Origin: Oribacterium sp.
Lineage (GTDB): Bacteria > Bacillota_A > Clostridia > Lachnospirales > Lachnospiraceae
Direction: 5' to 3'
Assembly: GCA_017940955.1 (NCBI GenBank)
Contig: JAGAXP010000317.1
Span: forward strand, 1-64,000
Length of the DNA stretch: 64,000 bases
In this document: positions 1-8,900 of the stretch, in pieces
Position numbering within the stretch: the first letter of the stretch is position 1
How the letters are laid out: every line of letters begins with the position of its first letter
The notes under the pieces: model-generated
Database searches by the model: none
What the model was told of the DNA's origin: nothing
Seen by the model: only the letters and a program-made list of their open reading frames with translations
Program-made: the position numbers and the translations under genes

Positions 1-33
1 AGGTGAAGTTTCTTTTTGGTGAAAGTGACGAAT

Positions 34-2934
34 ATGCGTTTTGATAATGATAATAATAAAAATAAAATGACACGATACCTTTCGCCCCTTGCCATATGGG
101 CGCTGTCTTTCGGCTGCGCCGTCGGGTGGGGTTCCTTTGTCATGCCGGGAACAACATTTCTCCCTCTGGCGGGACCTCTGGGAACGGTTATCGGAGTTAT
201 CCTGGGAGCTGTGCTTATGCTTGTCATCGGGCTTAATTACAGCTTCCTCATAAAGAGGTATCCGGACAGCGGCGGAACCCTTACCTATGCTGTCAAAACC
301 TTTGGATATGACCATGGCTTTATTTCGTCATGGTTTCTTATCCTTGTTTATATCGCCATCGTATGGGCCAATGCTACTGCCCTTCCCCTCATGGCAAGAT
401 TTGTTGTGGGTGATATTTTTAAGTTCGGCTTTTGCTATTCTATCCTTGGATATGATGTATACATGGGTGAAGTGCTGCTGTCCATGCTCATGATACTTCT
501 TTTCGGGCTTATCTGCGAAAGTAATAAACGGCTGGCTGCAGCGATCCAGACTGTGGCAGCCCTTCTTCTGCTGTCCGGCATACTTTTCTGTTTTTTCATG
601 GTGGTGAGCCATTCCAATATAGCTTCATTAAGTGAAGTAATGACCTTTTCCGGAAGCGGAAAGTCGGTCTCAGTGCAGGTATGGGGCATTGTAATGCTGG
701 CTCCCTGGGCATTTGTGGGCTTTGAATCCGTATCCAATTCTGCCGGAGAAATGACCTTTGACCATGGTCATATGGGGAAGATCCTTGAGATTTCTGTGAT
801 CACAAGCGCTGTGGCATATATTCTTCTTTCTCTTGCCCCGGCCTTCTGTTATCCCTCAGGCTTCTCTTCCCTTCAGGCTTATCTCGGTGAGATAGGGGAT
901 TTAAAGGGAATATACGGTCTTCCGGTGTTTTACGCCGTTCATGCGGCTATGGGAGAAGCAGGTATAGTCGTGCTCGGGATAGCAGCCTTTTCCGCAATCC
1001 TTACGGGTCTTATCGGAAATTACGTTGTTTCCAGCCGGCTTATATTTTCCATGGCGGATGACGGCATCCTACCATCCTGGTTTGGATATCTGGATGAGGA
1101 TGGGAATCCCCGTCATGCCTATTTCTTTATCATAGCTCTGTCAGTGTTCATCCCTCTTCTGGGAAGAAGTGCATTAGGGTGGATCATTGATGTCAATACT
1201 CTTGGCGCATCCATCGCTTATCTTTACACCTCTGCGGCGGCTCTTGTTATAGCCAAAAATGAAAACAGGAAAAAGGAAGGTTTCCTGGGAGTTATCGGAA
1301 TCATCATATCTATTGCCATCATAGTATATTTCCTGTTTTTTTCTTCGGGAGCCATACAGACCGAAACATATTTCATACTTGCGTGTTGGGCGATTCTTGG
1401 TTTTGCATTCTTTTATTATGTTTTCAACCATGACGGGATGCAGCGCTTCGGAAAGTCGGCTGTTGCGTGGGTTGGCCTCATGTTATTTGTTTTTCTCATT
1501 TCCTTTGCCTGGATAAAGCAGTCCGATGCCGATGTGACCAGAAAAACCGTAAATATCGTGGAAGCATACTATGAGGATGAGATAGAAGGGGAAAAAACGG
1601 AGGCATTCTATCAGGCAGAATCCTTTGCGGAAACCCATATCATGAAGGTTGGCAGGATACATACAAGAAATTCCTTCATTCAGTTTTGCATGAACCTCAT
1701 AAGCCTTGTCTTTCTCTTCAGCATTTATAACACTATGAACAAGCGTGAAAAGAAGCTTGAATTACAGAAGATGAGAGCGGAGGAAAGCAGCCGTGCCAAG
1801 ACCCGGTTTCTTTTTAACATGTCACACGATATCAGGACACCCTTGAATACAATCCTCGGTTTTACCCGGGTCATGATGAATGATGAGAAAACAAGGGATG
1901 AGGACAGGCAGTATGCAGAGAAAATAGATATTGCCGGAAAGCAGCTCCTGGGGATAATCGATGATGTTCTGGAAATGAGCAGTGCAGAGGACGGGAAGAT
2001 AGTACTCAGGAATGAGGAAAATGATATAGCCGGGGCCGTAACAGATACCTTTGAACTGTTTTATGATGAGATGATGGAAAAGGAAATAAAGTATTCCCTG
2101 AGTGTCCATATCATACCGGAAACCCTTGCGGTGTTTGACAGGACACATTTTATGAGGATACTTATGAATCTCATAAGTAATGCCTGCAAGTTTACCGACA
2201 GGGGCGGAGAAGTCTCCGTTACCCTCACCCAGTCACCCGTGGACGGAAACGGAAATTCCGAATATTGTGTTTGTGTAAAGGATAACGGGATCGGCATAGA
2301 TAAGAAATTTGTAAAGGATATGTTTGAACCCTTTGCGCGTGCCAGGACTTCTACTGAAAGCGGAATAAACGGAACAGGACTGGGACTCGCGATAACAAAG
2401 AGTATAGTCGATGCCATGGACGGAACCATCGAGGTTGTTACAGAAATCGGAAAAGGTTCCGAGTTTATTGTAAAGCTCACCTGTCCCGTTATAGAAAAGC
2501 AGGTGGATACGGAAGTCATAGAAGAAAAAGACGGTTCCGGTGAGGGTCTGTCCGGAAAGAGGATCCTACTTGCGGAGGATATGGATATAAACCGGGAAAT
2601 CGCCGTGATGCTTCTTGAGGATATGGGATTTGTGGTTGAGTCTGTAGTGGATGGAAAAGAAGCTTTTGACAAATACAAGAGTGCCCAACCGGGATACTAT
2701 GATCTCATCATTACAGATATTCAGATGCCGGTCATGGATGGATATGAACTGACGAAGGCTGTCCGCGGAATGGAAGATAATGCTTATTCCGGGATACCGA
2801 TAGTTGCCATGACAGCCAATGCAATGAAGGAAGATCAGGATAAGTCAAAAGAACTGGGGATGAACGGACACATTCCCAAACCTCTGGATGTGGATGTTAT
2901 GTCGGAAATAATAAGAGAGGCATTAAGGAGATAG
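34..2934 (+). CDS. Amino acid permease (APC)-like membrane domain fused to histidine kinase and receiver domain
   Basis: About 966 aa. Seen: an N-terminal hydrophobic region of roughly 480 residues with some 12 membrane segments, opening with a GCAVGWGSFVMPG stretch typical of APC-superfamily permeases. A short polar segment (about residues 500-555) and one more membrane helix follow. Then come a HisKA dimerisation domain (NMSHDIRTP, phospho-acceptor His598), an HATPase domain (N box LISNACKF, DNGIGI, GTGLGLA) and a C-terminal receiver domain (phospho-acceptor Asp895 in ITDIQMP, Lys in IPKPLD). Known: transporter-fused kinases such as CbrA use a transporter-like domain for sensing. Inferred: an inner-membrane hybrid kinase sensing an amino acid or its transport, passing phosphate to the HPt protein encoded downstream. 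The start is uncertain: ATG 34 is preceded by GGTGAA, but TTG 16, GTG 19 and ATG 67 are also in frame. First gene of a four-gene signalling group; the next starts 4 bp after its stop. Confidence 0.85.
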   Translation: MRFDNDNNKNKMTRYLSPLAIWALSFGCAVGWGSFVMPGTTFLPLAGPLGTVIGVILGAVLMLVIGLNYSFLIKRYPDSGGTLTYAVKTFGYDHGFISSWFLILVYIAIVWANATALPLMARFVVGDIFKFGFCYSILGYDVYMGEVLLSMLMILLFGLICESNKRLAAAIQTVAALLLLSGILFCFFMVVSHSNIASLSEVMTFSGSGKSVSVQVWGIVMLAPWAFVGFESVSNSAGEMTFDHGHMGKILEISVITSAVAYILLSLAPAFCYPSGFSSLQAYLGEIGDLKGIYGLPVFYAVHAAMGEAGIVVLGIAAFSAILTGLIGNYVVSSRLIFSMADDGILPSWFGYLDEDGNPRHAYFFIIALSVFIPLLGRSALGWIIDVNTLGASIAYLYTSAAALVIAKNENRKKEGFLGVIGIIISIAIIVYFLFFSSGAIQTETYFILACWAILGFAFFYYVFNHDGMQRFGKSAVAWVGLMLFVFLISFAWIKQSDADVTRKTVNIVEAYYEDEIEGEKTEAFYQAESFAETHIMKVGRIHTRNSFIQFCMNLISLVFLFSIYNTMNKREKKLELQKMRAEESSRAKTRFLFNMSHDIRTPLNTILGFTRVMMNDEKTRDEDRQYAEKIDIAGKQLLGIIDDVLEMSSAEDGKIVLRNEENDIAGAVTDTFELFYDEMMEKEIKYSLSVHIIPETLAVFDRTHFMRILMNLISNACKFTDRGGEVSVTLTQSPVDGNGNSEYCVCVKDNGIGIDKKFVKDMFEPFARARTSTESGINGTGLGLAITKSIVDAMDGTIEVVTEIGKGSEFIVKLTCPVIEKQVDTEVIEEKDGSGEGLSGKRILLAEDMDINREIAVMLLEDMGFVVESVVDGKEAFDKYKSAQPGYYDLIITDIQMPVMDGYELTKAVRGMEDNAYSGIPIVAMTANAMKEDQDKSKELGMNGHIPKPLDVDVMSEIIREALRR

Positions 2935-2938
2935 AGCT

Positions 2939-4633
2939 ATGAGAAATTTTTACGAAGACCAGAATATAAAGCGAAAGGTACTTATCGTTGAGGACGAGTA
3001 TATCAATCGTGAGATACTTGGGAACATCCTTATGGAGGAATATGATGTGGAGTATGCCTGTGATGGTCATGAGGCCTGGGAGAAGCTGGCACCTTCCGAA
3101 TATTCCCTCATTCTTCTTGACCTTATCATGCCGGTTCTCAGCGGCTCGGAGCTTTTGGCCAGGATCAAAAATGATCCTAACCTGAAATCCACACCGGTGA
3201 TCGTTATGACTTTGGAACAAGATGCGGAGGTGGACAGTATACGGCAGGGAGCTGCTGATTTCATCACTAAGCCCTATGATATGCCTGAGGTTATCCTTGC
3301 AAGATGCGAAAGGATCATAAAGCTCTCGGAGGATGCCCGCATCATCCGTTCAACTGAAAGGGATACCCTGACCGGACTCTACTCAAGAGAATATTTCTTT
3401 GAGTATATCCGGAGGATCGACACGTACATAAAGGACATAAAAAGAGATGTACTGGTGCTTAATATCAATCATTTCCGCCTGATAAATGAAATGTACGGCA
3501 GGAGCACCGGAGACAGAGTTCTGAAAAAGGTGGCCGATACCATAAATGAGGCTTTCCGCAGCAGCCTGATCATAGCCAGCAGGCCCGTGGCTGATACCTT
3601 TTACATATACTGTGAAAATGACGGTAAAGAAAAAGGTATAGGTCTCCTGCAGGAACAGCTGGACAAAACCTTCCCCGAATTGAAGCTCAGGCTGAGAGCC
3701 GGGATCTATCAGGATGCTGATATGAAGATAGCTCCTGAGGACAGATTTGACAGGGCAAAACAGGCCTGCGACCGGATACGCGGAGACTACCTGTCAAATG
3801 TATCCTACTATGATAAGGAGTTCCATGTCAGATCCGTATACAACGAGAGACTGATAAAGGATGTGGATTCTGCCATAAAGAATCATGACTTTCTGGTGTA
3901 TTACCAGCCGAAGTACAACATTACCGGGGATACCCCGAAGCTTTGCAGTGCGGAAGCGCTTATCCGCTGGAAGCATCCTGAGCTTGGAATGATAAGCCCC
4001 GGTGACTTCATTCCTCTTTTTGAACATAACGGTCTCATCCAGAAGGTAGATAATTATGTATGGGAATGTGCCGCACGTCAGGTGGACGAATGGAAAAAGA
4101 AGTTAGGCTACACTCTTCCTGTATCGGTCAATGTCTCAAGGATAGACCTGTTCGACCCTCAGCTTGAAGAAAAGCTTCATAAGGTGCTTTCGGACAGTGG
4201 TATAACAGAAAATGAACTGATGCTCGAGATAACAGAATCCGCTTATGCCGATGATGCAGCAAAGGTTATGGAAATCACGGAGAAGCTGAGAAGTGAAGGC
4301 TTCAAGATAGAGATCGATGATTTCGGTTCAGGATATTCCTCACTTAATATGATAATGAATATTCCTGTGGATGTGCTTAAGCTGGACAGGAGCTTTGTCA
4401 AAAACCTGAAGAAGGATGAGAAGAGCCTTATGCTCGTTGAGATCGTCATAGGCATAGCAAGGTTCCTTAACGTCCCGGTAGTGGCAGAGGGCGTGGAAGA
4501 TGAGGATCAGCTTAAAACCCTTAAGGGCATGGGCTGTGAGATCGTTCAGGGATTTTATTTTTCCAGGCCTGTTCCGGCGGAGGAGTTTGAAGTTTTTATA
4601 AAAAAAGAGGTAGAGAGAAATGATAACAATTGA
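2939..4633 (+). CDS. Response regulator with degenerate GGDEF and intact EAL domain (c-di-GMP phosphodiesterase)
   Basis: 564 aa, cytoplasmic. Domains seen: receiver (residues 12-125, phospho-acceptor Asp61 in LILLDLIMP, Lys111 in ITKPYD), GGDEF-like (about 140-300) and EAL (about 305-560). The GGDEF signature is replaced by VADTF (217-221), so diguanylate cyclase activity is unlikely. The EAL domain keeps its catalytic set: EAL at 339-341, NVS, EITES, DDFGSGYSS, KLDRSF, AEGVE and QGF. Expected reaction: hydrolysis of c-di-GMP to pGpG, possibly modulated by phosphorylation of the receiver; the degenerate GGDEF may bind GTP as a regulatory domain, as in other such hybrids. It starts 4 bp after the permease-kinase gene and overlaps the HPt gene by 14 bp, so the three are probably co-transcribed and coupled. 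This context supports a phosphorelay output. Confidence 0.9.
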   Translation: MRNFYEDQNIKRKVLIVEDEYINREILGNILMEEYDVEYACDGHEAWEKLAPSEYSLILLDLIMPVLSGSELLARIKNDPNLKSTPVIVMTLEQDAEVDSIRQGAADFITKPYDMPEVILARCERIIKLSEDARIIRSTERDTLTGLYSREYFFEYIRRIDTYIKDIKRDVLVLNINHFRLINEMYGRSTGDRVLKKVADTINEAFRSSLIIASRPVADTFYIYCENDGKEKGIGLLQEQLDKTFPELKLRLRAGIYQDADMKIAPEDRFDRAKQACDRIRGDYLSNVSYYDKEFHVRSVYNERLIKDVDSAIKNHDFLVYYQPKYNITGDTPKLCSAEALIRWKHPELGMISPGDFIPLFEHNGLIQKVDNYVWECAARQVDEWKKKLGYTLPVSVNVSRIDLFDPQLEEKLHKVLSDSGITENELMLEITESAYADDAAKVMEITEKLRSEGFKIEIDDFGSGYSSLNMIMNIPVDVLKLDRSFVKNLKKDEKSLMLVEIVIGIARFLNVPVVAEGVEDEDQLKTLKGMGCEIVQGFYFSRPVPAEEFEVFIKKEVERNDNN

Positions 4634-4961
4634 AAAGCTAAATGGATTCGGAGCGGACACAGCTACCGGTCTCGGAAGATGCGCCGGAAAGGAATCAATG
4701 TATCTTAGGCTTGTATCCACGGTACCAAAGCAGCCTGATTTTGACCGCATGGCTGAGGCTATAGAGGCAGGAGACCTGAAAACTGGTTTTGAAGCTGCGC
4801 ACTCCCTTAAGGGTATATTGGGGAATCTGTCATTATCGCCGCTGTATGAAAAGGTATGTGAGATAACTGATTATTTAAGAAATGGAACTGAGATGGATTA
4901 TTCCCCGCTTTTGAGCGAGATAAAAGCAATGAAAGAGCAACTGACGGCATTATGCGATTAA
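4620..4961 (+). CDS. Stand-alone HPt (histidine phosphotransfer) protein
   Basis: 113 aa, mostly helical, no membrane segment. The HPt signature AHSLKG places the phospho-accepting histidine at residue 61. Length matches single-domain HPt proteins. Known role of the family: shuttling phosphate between receiver domains of hybrid kinases and those of response regulators. Its start overlaps the end of the REC-GGDEF-EAL gene by 14 bp and the next hybrid kinase begins 12 bp after its stop. It is therefore very likely the shuttle connecting the hybrid kinases on either side with the EAL protein. That assignment is inferred from position; the sequence shows only the HPt fold signature. Confidence 0.85.
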   Translation: MITIEKLNGFGADTATGLGRCAGKESMYLRLVSTVPKQPDFDRMAEAIEAGDLKTGFEAAHSLKGILGNLSLSPLYEKVCEITDYLRNGTEMDYSPLLSEIKAMKEQLTALCD

Positions 4962-4973
4962 GAGGATGCTATT

Positions 4974-7412
4974 ATGTTGGGAAAACACTTCGAACATGAA
5001 AAAGAGGCTCTGGAAGTACTGGAGCAGATAGGCCAACATTTTCCGGGTGGCTTTTTTATCTACAAGGCTGACAGTACGGAAGAGATTCTGTATGCCAATA
5101 AGACTGTGTTTGAGATATTCGGCTGTGAAGACCTTGAGGACTTCAGGGGGATGACCGGCAATACCTTTAAGGGCATGGTGTATCCCGATGATTATGATAT
5201 GGTATATGCCTCTATCATCAAACAGCTTGATGAAAGTAAAAATGAATCTGACCATGTGGAATACAGGATCAGGAGAAAAGACGGCATCATACGGTGGGTG
5301 GACGATTATGGCCACTACGTTCGTTCCGATGCGTATGGAGGGCTGTTTTACGCATTTATCTCCGACATAACCGATAAATGGAACCAGCAGGACAAGATGA
5401 TAACTGCGCTTTCTGCCGAATACAGGAGTGTTTACCATATCGATCTTGATAATGATGACGCTGTCTGCTACAGAGGAGACCCTGAAGACCATCAGCAGAC
5501 GGTGGAAGGTGTTCATTTCCCCTATTTTGAACGTTTCAAGTGGTATGCCGACCATTGTGTGGATGAGAATTACAGGGAAGAATTCATTGAATTCATAAAG
5601 CCCGAAAATATAAGGAAAAAGCTGATCGATAAGGCAGTGGCATCTTACCGTTACTTCGCAAGAAGGGAAGGGAAGGAGTATTATGAAATGATCCGCATTG
5701 CCGGTGTAAGGCATGTGGAGGACCGGGACGATAACATGATCCACGCCATAGGTATGGGATTTGCCAACATTGATGAAGAGATGCGTGAATCCATGATGAA
5801 GAATGAAGCCCTTATGGATGCGCTGAAGGCTGCGGAGGAGGCCAATAGGGCAAAGACTGTATTCCTTTCCAATATGAGCCATGAGATAAGGACACCTATG
5901 AATGCCATCATAGGTCTTGATAACCTTGCCCTCCGAAAGGAAAACATGGATCAGGATATAAGGGAGTACCTTAGTAAGATCGGAGACAGTGCCCGGCATC
6001 TTCTGGGACTTATCAATGATATCCTTGACATGAGCCGTATAGAATCAGGAAGGCTTGTTATCCGGAATGAGGAGTTCTCTTTACGTGATGTCCTGGATCA
6101 GATCAATGTCCTGGTCATGACCCAATGCAATGATAAGGGACTTAAATATGAATGTACGGTTACCGGCGGTGTGGCTGACTACTACATCGGAGATAACATG
6201 AAGCTTAAGCAGGTCATCATCAATATACTGAGTAATGCCATCAAGTTTACGGAAGCGCCCGGAAGTGTCAGCCTGAGAGTGGAGAGAACTGCGGTTTATG
6301 ATGATAAATCCACTATAAAGTTTGTCATCAGTGATACAGGGATAGGAATGGATGAAGCCTTCATTCCAAAGATATTTGATACCTTTTCACAGGAGGACAG
6401 CAGCAGGAACAACAAGTATGGCAGCACCGGTCTCGGAATGGCCATAACAAAAAGCATAGTTGATCTTATGAACGGTACCATCACCGTTGAATCAAAGAAG
6501 GGTGAGGGAACCACATTCACAGTGGTTGTTACTTTCAGGAACAGCGAGCACGATGCATCAGATGATGTGGTCATAAACCCAAGGGACATAAGGGTCCTGA
6601 TAGTGGATGATGAAGAGATTTCTGCCGAGCACACCCGGGTCATGCTTGAGGAGGTGGGTATAAAGGCAGATACCTGCTCTGACTGCGAAAGTGCCCTGCA
6701 TCTGCTTGAAGTACAGCAGACAAAGATGGAGCCTTATAACCTTGTGCTCCTTGATTGGAAGATGCCGGATAAGGACGGGCTTGAGGTGGCAAAGGAAATA
6801 AGACGTCAATATGATAAAAACACAATGGTGATAATCCTTACTTCCTATAACTGGGAAGAAATCATGGATGATGCCAAAAGCATAGGTGTGGATAATTTCC
6901 TGAATAAACCTCTCTTTGCTTCTGATGTGATAAAAGAATTTGAGCTTCTGGCAAGAAGGAACAACATTTCGCTGCTGAAGGAAAAAGAGAAGGCGGAGCT
7001 TGACGGAAGACATATACTTCTGGCAGAGGATATATTTATAAATGCAGAGATCATGAAAGAGCTTTTGTCATCAAAGGGAATTCTGATAGATCATGCCGAG
7101 AATGGCAGAGAGGCTCTTGACCTGTTTGATAAAAGCGAGCCCGGCTACTATGATGCCATCCTTATGGATGTCAGGATGCCGGTCATGGACGGACTTGAAG
7201 CAACAAAGGCCATACGCGGACTGGAAAGAAATGATTCCAAGACAGTGCCTATCATTGCCATGACCGCCAATGCCTTTGACGAAGATGTACAGCGGTCCCT
7301 TCAGGTTGGCATGAATGCCCATCTTTCAAAGCCCGTAGACCCGGAAAGACTCTACAGTACTCTGGAAGAGATGATATGGGAAGTGGACCAGAAAAGAAAA
7401 GCGAATGCCTGA
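4974..7412 (+). CDS. PAS-domain hybrid histidine kinase with two receiver domains
   Basis: 812 aa with no evident membrane segment, so probably cytoplasmic. Domains in order: N-terminal PAS (about 10-135, with the WVDDYGHYVRSDAYG..FYAFISDIT pattern of a PAS/PAC unit), a second PAS-like segment (about 140-270), a short coiled linker, HisKA (NMSHEIRTP, His303), HATPase (NILSNAIKF, DTGIGM, GSTGLGMAI), receiver 1 (Asp594 in LVLLDWKMP) and receiver 2 (Asp732 in AILMDVRMP, Lys in LSKPVD). The second receiver resembles the one in the permease-kinase at the start of the window, consistent with duplication and possibly a shared HPt partner. Last gene of the group: a strong bidirectional terminator follows. 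The signal sensed cannot be read from the sequence. Confidence 0.88.
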   Translation: MLGKHFEHEKEALEVLEQIGQHFPGGFFIYKADSTEEILYANKTVFEIFGCEDLEDFRGMTGNTFKGMVYPDDYDMVYASIIKQLDESKNESDHVEYRIRRKDGIIRWVDDYGHYVRSDAYGGLFYAFISDITDKWNQQDKMITALSAEYRSVYHIDLDNDDAVCYRGDPEDHQQTVEGVHFPYFERFKWYADHCVDENYREEFIEFIKPENIRKKLIDKAVASYRYFARREGKEYYEMIRIAGVRHVEDRDDNMIHAIGMGFANIDEEMRESMMKNEALMDALKAAEEANRAKTVFLSNMSHEIRTPMNAIIGLDNLALRKENMDQDIREYLSKIGDSARHLLGLINDILDMSRIESGRLVIRNEEFSLRDVLDQINVLVMTQCNDKGLKYECTVTGGVADYYIGDNMKLKQVIINILSNAIKFTEAPGSVSLRVERTAVYDDKSTIKFVISDTGIGMDEAFIPKIFDTFSQEDSSRNNKYGSTGLGMAITKSIVDLMNGTITVESKKGEGTTFTVVVTFRNSEHDASDDVVINPRDIRVLIVDDEEISAEHTRVMLEEVGIKADTCSDCESALHLLEVQQTKMEPYNLVLLDWKMPDKDGLEVAKEIRRQYDKNTMVIILTSYNWEEIMDDAKSIGVDNFLNKPLFASDVIKEFELLARRNNISLLKEKEKAELDGRHILLAEDIFINAEIMKELLSSKGILIDHAENGREALDLFDKSEPGYYDAILMDVRMPVMDGLEATKAIRGLERNDSKTVPIIAMTANAFDEDVQRSLQVGMNAHLSKPVDPERLYSTLEEMIWEVDQKRKANA

Positions 7413-7432
7413 CCGGGTAAGAAGACGATAAT

Positions 7433-7474
7433 AAAAAAGCCGATGTTGCATGCGCTGCAGCATTGGCTTTTTTT
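7433..7474. terminator. Bidirectional intrinsic terminator after the signalling gene group
   Basis: A near-perfect hairpin (AAAAAGCCgATGtTGCA, loop TGCGC, complementary arm) with an A run before it and seven T after it. It can end transcription of the hybrid kinase on the plus strand. Its A run can also serve the minus-strand mnmA transcript if that passes its own terminator. Confidence 0.85.
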
Positions 7475-7478
7475 GAGG

Positions 7479-7521
7479 GAAAAGACACGCAGAAGAACGC
7501 CGGAAAGCAATCTGCGTGTCT
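7479..7521 (-). terminator. Intrinsic terminator of mnmA, with a stem shared by another hairpin at 23.5 kb
   Basis: Perfect 11-bp stem AGACACGCAGA/TCTGCGTGTCT (7483-7493 with 7511-7521) and a 17-nt loop. Read on the minus strand it is followed by TTTT. It lies 15 bp after the mnmA stop. The same stem core recurs at 23519-23555. Confidence 0.75.
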
Positions 7522-7536
7522 AAACTGAATAATGGT

Positions 7537-8631
7537 TTATCTTATGGCTTTCACTATGGTTCCGCCGCCAACTACTATGTCACCGTCGTAGAGGACAACA
7601 GCCTGGCCAATAGCCACGGCGCGTTCCGGTTCATCGAAAATGATACGGGCCTGACCTGTGAGACGCTCCTGTTCGTCGCGGAGAGCCTCGGCGGTTGCCG
7701 GAGATTCCTTCGCTTTGTAGCGGGTCTTAACTGTAACCCTGACAGGCTCCTTCGGTTCATCGAAAGGAATCCAGTTAAAGTTATCCGCAATAAGAGCCTT
7801 TGAATAAAGCTCCGGTCCTGTGGTCAGGATGACGTCATTGTTCGCCATGTTCTTTTCGCAAACATACATAGGCTGCTTAAGGGCAAGACCTAAGCCCTTG
7901 CGCTGACCGATGGTGTAGCGGATGATGCCCTTGTGCTGTCCGAGAACATTACCCTCAGTATCCGTAAAGTTTCCGGGAGCATAAGTCTTTTTGGTATAAC
8001 GCTCGATGAAATCAACATACTTTCCATCCGGAACAAAACATATATCCTGGGAGTCATGCTTGTGGGCATTGATGAAATCAAGCTTTTCAGCTCTGGCACG
8101 AACCTCATCCTTTGAAGCAAACTCTCCCAAAGGAAATCTTGTATGCTCAAGCTGCTCCTGACTCATGAAATAAAGAACATAGCTCTGATCCTTGGCAACA
8201 TTTTTTGCCTTCTTCAAAAGCCATCGTCCTGTATCCGGATCCTGCTCAATCCTCGCATAATGCCCCGTCACGATGACATCACAGCCAAGTGAAACGGCAC
8301 TGTCAAAAAGCTTCTTATGTTTCATATACTTGTTGCATTCAATGCAGGGATTAGGTGTTCCACCCTCCTCATAGGTCCTGACAAAGCGCTTCACGACCTC
8401 TCTGTCAAAATCCTCCGTAAAATCAAAAACATAAAAAGGCATTCCCAGACTCTCTGCGACCCGCCTTGCGTCCTCAACACTGTCCGGAGTGCTGCAGGTA
8501 TTCAATGAATCATCACTGTACAGCTTCATAGTCGCCCCGATGCAGTCGAACCCCGCCTCCTGCATCAACGCCGCCGAAACCGAACTGTCCACTCCGCCAC
8601 TCATGGCGATCAACGCTTTCTTCTTTGACAT
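7537..8631 (-). CDS. mnmA: tRNA-uridine 2-sulfurtransferase MnmA
   Basis: 364 aa. Uses ATP and sulfur relayed by persulfide donors to make 2-thiouridine at wobble position 34 of tRNAs for Lys, Glu and Gln. Seen: PP-loop MSGGVDSS near the N terminus, first catalytic cysteine in NPCIECN, second in DICFVPDG, the GHYAR and TIGQRKGLG motifs, and a C-terminal beta-barrel ending in GGGTIVKA. Length is normal for the family. The ATG at 8631 is chosen because GAGGAAG lies 5 nt before it; an in-frame ATG 30 bp upstream has no such site. Single gene with its own promoter (8675-8703) and terminator, divergent from the rfb operon. Confidence 0.96.
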   Translation of the reverse strand: MSKKKALIAMSGGVDSSVSAALMQEAGFDCIGATMKLYSDDSLNTCSTPDSVEDARRVAESLGMPFYVFDFTEDFDREVVKRFVRTYEEGGTPNPCIECNKYMKHKKLFDSAVSLGCDVIVTGHYARIEQDPDTGRWLLKKAKNVAKDQSYVLYFMSQEQLEHTRFPLGEFASKDEVRARAEKLDFINAHKHDSQDICFVPDGKYVDFIERYTKKTYAPGNFTDTEGNVLGQHKGIIRYTIGQRKGLGLALKQPMYVCEKNMANNDVILTTGPELYSKALIADNFNWIPFDEPKEPVRVTVKTRYKAKESPATAEALRDEQERLTGQARIIFDEPERAVAIGQAVVLYDGDIVVGGGTIVKAIR

Positions 8632-8674
8632 ATATTTACTTCCTCTTCCGTGGTTATACAAATTAATTTACGTG

Positions 8675-8703
8675 ACTATAACACGATGATTCCGCTTAAT
8701 CAA
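8675..8703 (-). promoter_or_regulatory. Predicted sigma-70-type promoter of mnmA
   Basis: On the minus strand: -35 TTGATT (8703-8698), 17-bp spacer, -10 TATAGT (8680-8675). It lies 44 bp upstream of the mnmA start. Confidence 0.65.
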
Positions 8704-8729
8704 GAATAATGGAATTCTGTCGTAACGTA

Positions 8730-8886
8730 AGAAAATGGAAGGGATGGGTGGCTAGGCTTGCGAGTTGAAAAGACACCGGAGCTGTTGTGTACGGCACGGA
8801 TGCACATACTTGTGCAGCCGGGACGAACACAACGGCTCCGGTGTCTTTTCAATCTCGTGGGCCGTCACCCGTCCCTTCCATTTTCT
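8730..8886. repeat. Family 1 palindromic element, copy 1 (157 bp)
   Basis: Almost self-complementary over its full length. The ends are AGAAAATGGAAGGGATGGG and its inverse. Moving inward there is an asymmetric unpaired box (GGCTTGCGAGTT on the left, inverse of ACGGCCCACGAGATT on the right), a 17-bp stem GAAAAGACACCGGAGC with its complement, and an apex containing TGCACATACTTGTGCA. The asymmetric boxes give the element a direction; this copy is inverted relative to the one at 62797-62953, whose core is also exactly 157 bp. It fills the gap between the divergent mnmA and rfbA genes, so it is not a terminator between convergent genes. Short reading frames inside it are by-products of the palindrome. 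No transposase gene is nearby. Confidence 0.85.
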
Positions 8887-8900
8887 GACCGGGTATCCAA

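Noticed and set aside
2939..4633. Active diguanylate cyclase
   Set aside because: The catalytic GGDEF is VADTF, lacking the key glycines and glutamate.
4950..5999. Long minus-strand open frame (349 codons) opposite the HPt and PAS-kinase genes
   Set aside because: It is antisense to a gene with clear PAS and kinase motifs, has no recognisable domain, and its composition is that of a shadow frame.
8730..8886. Interpretation as an ordinary bidirectional terminator
   Set aside because: It lies between divergent gene starts, lacks T runs at the stem ends, and is far longer than intrinsic terminators.
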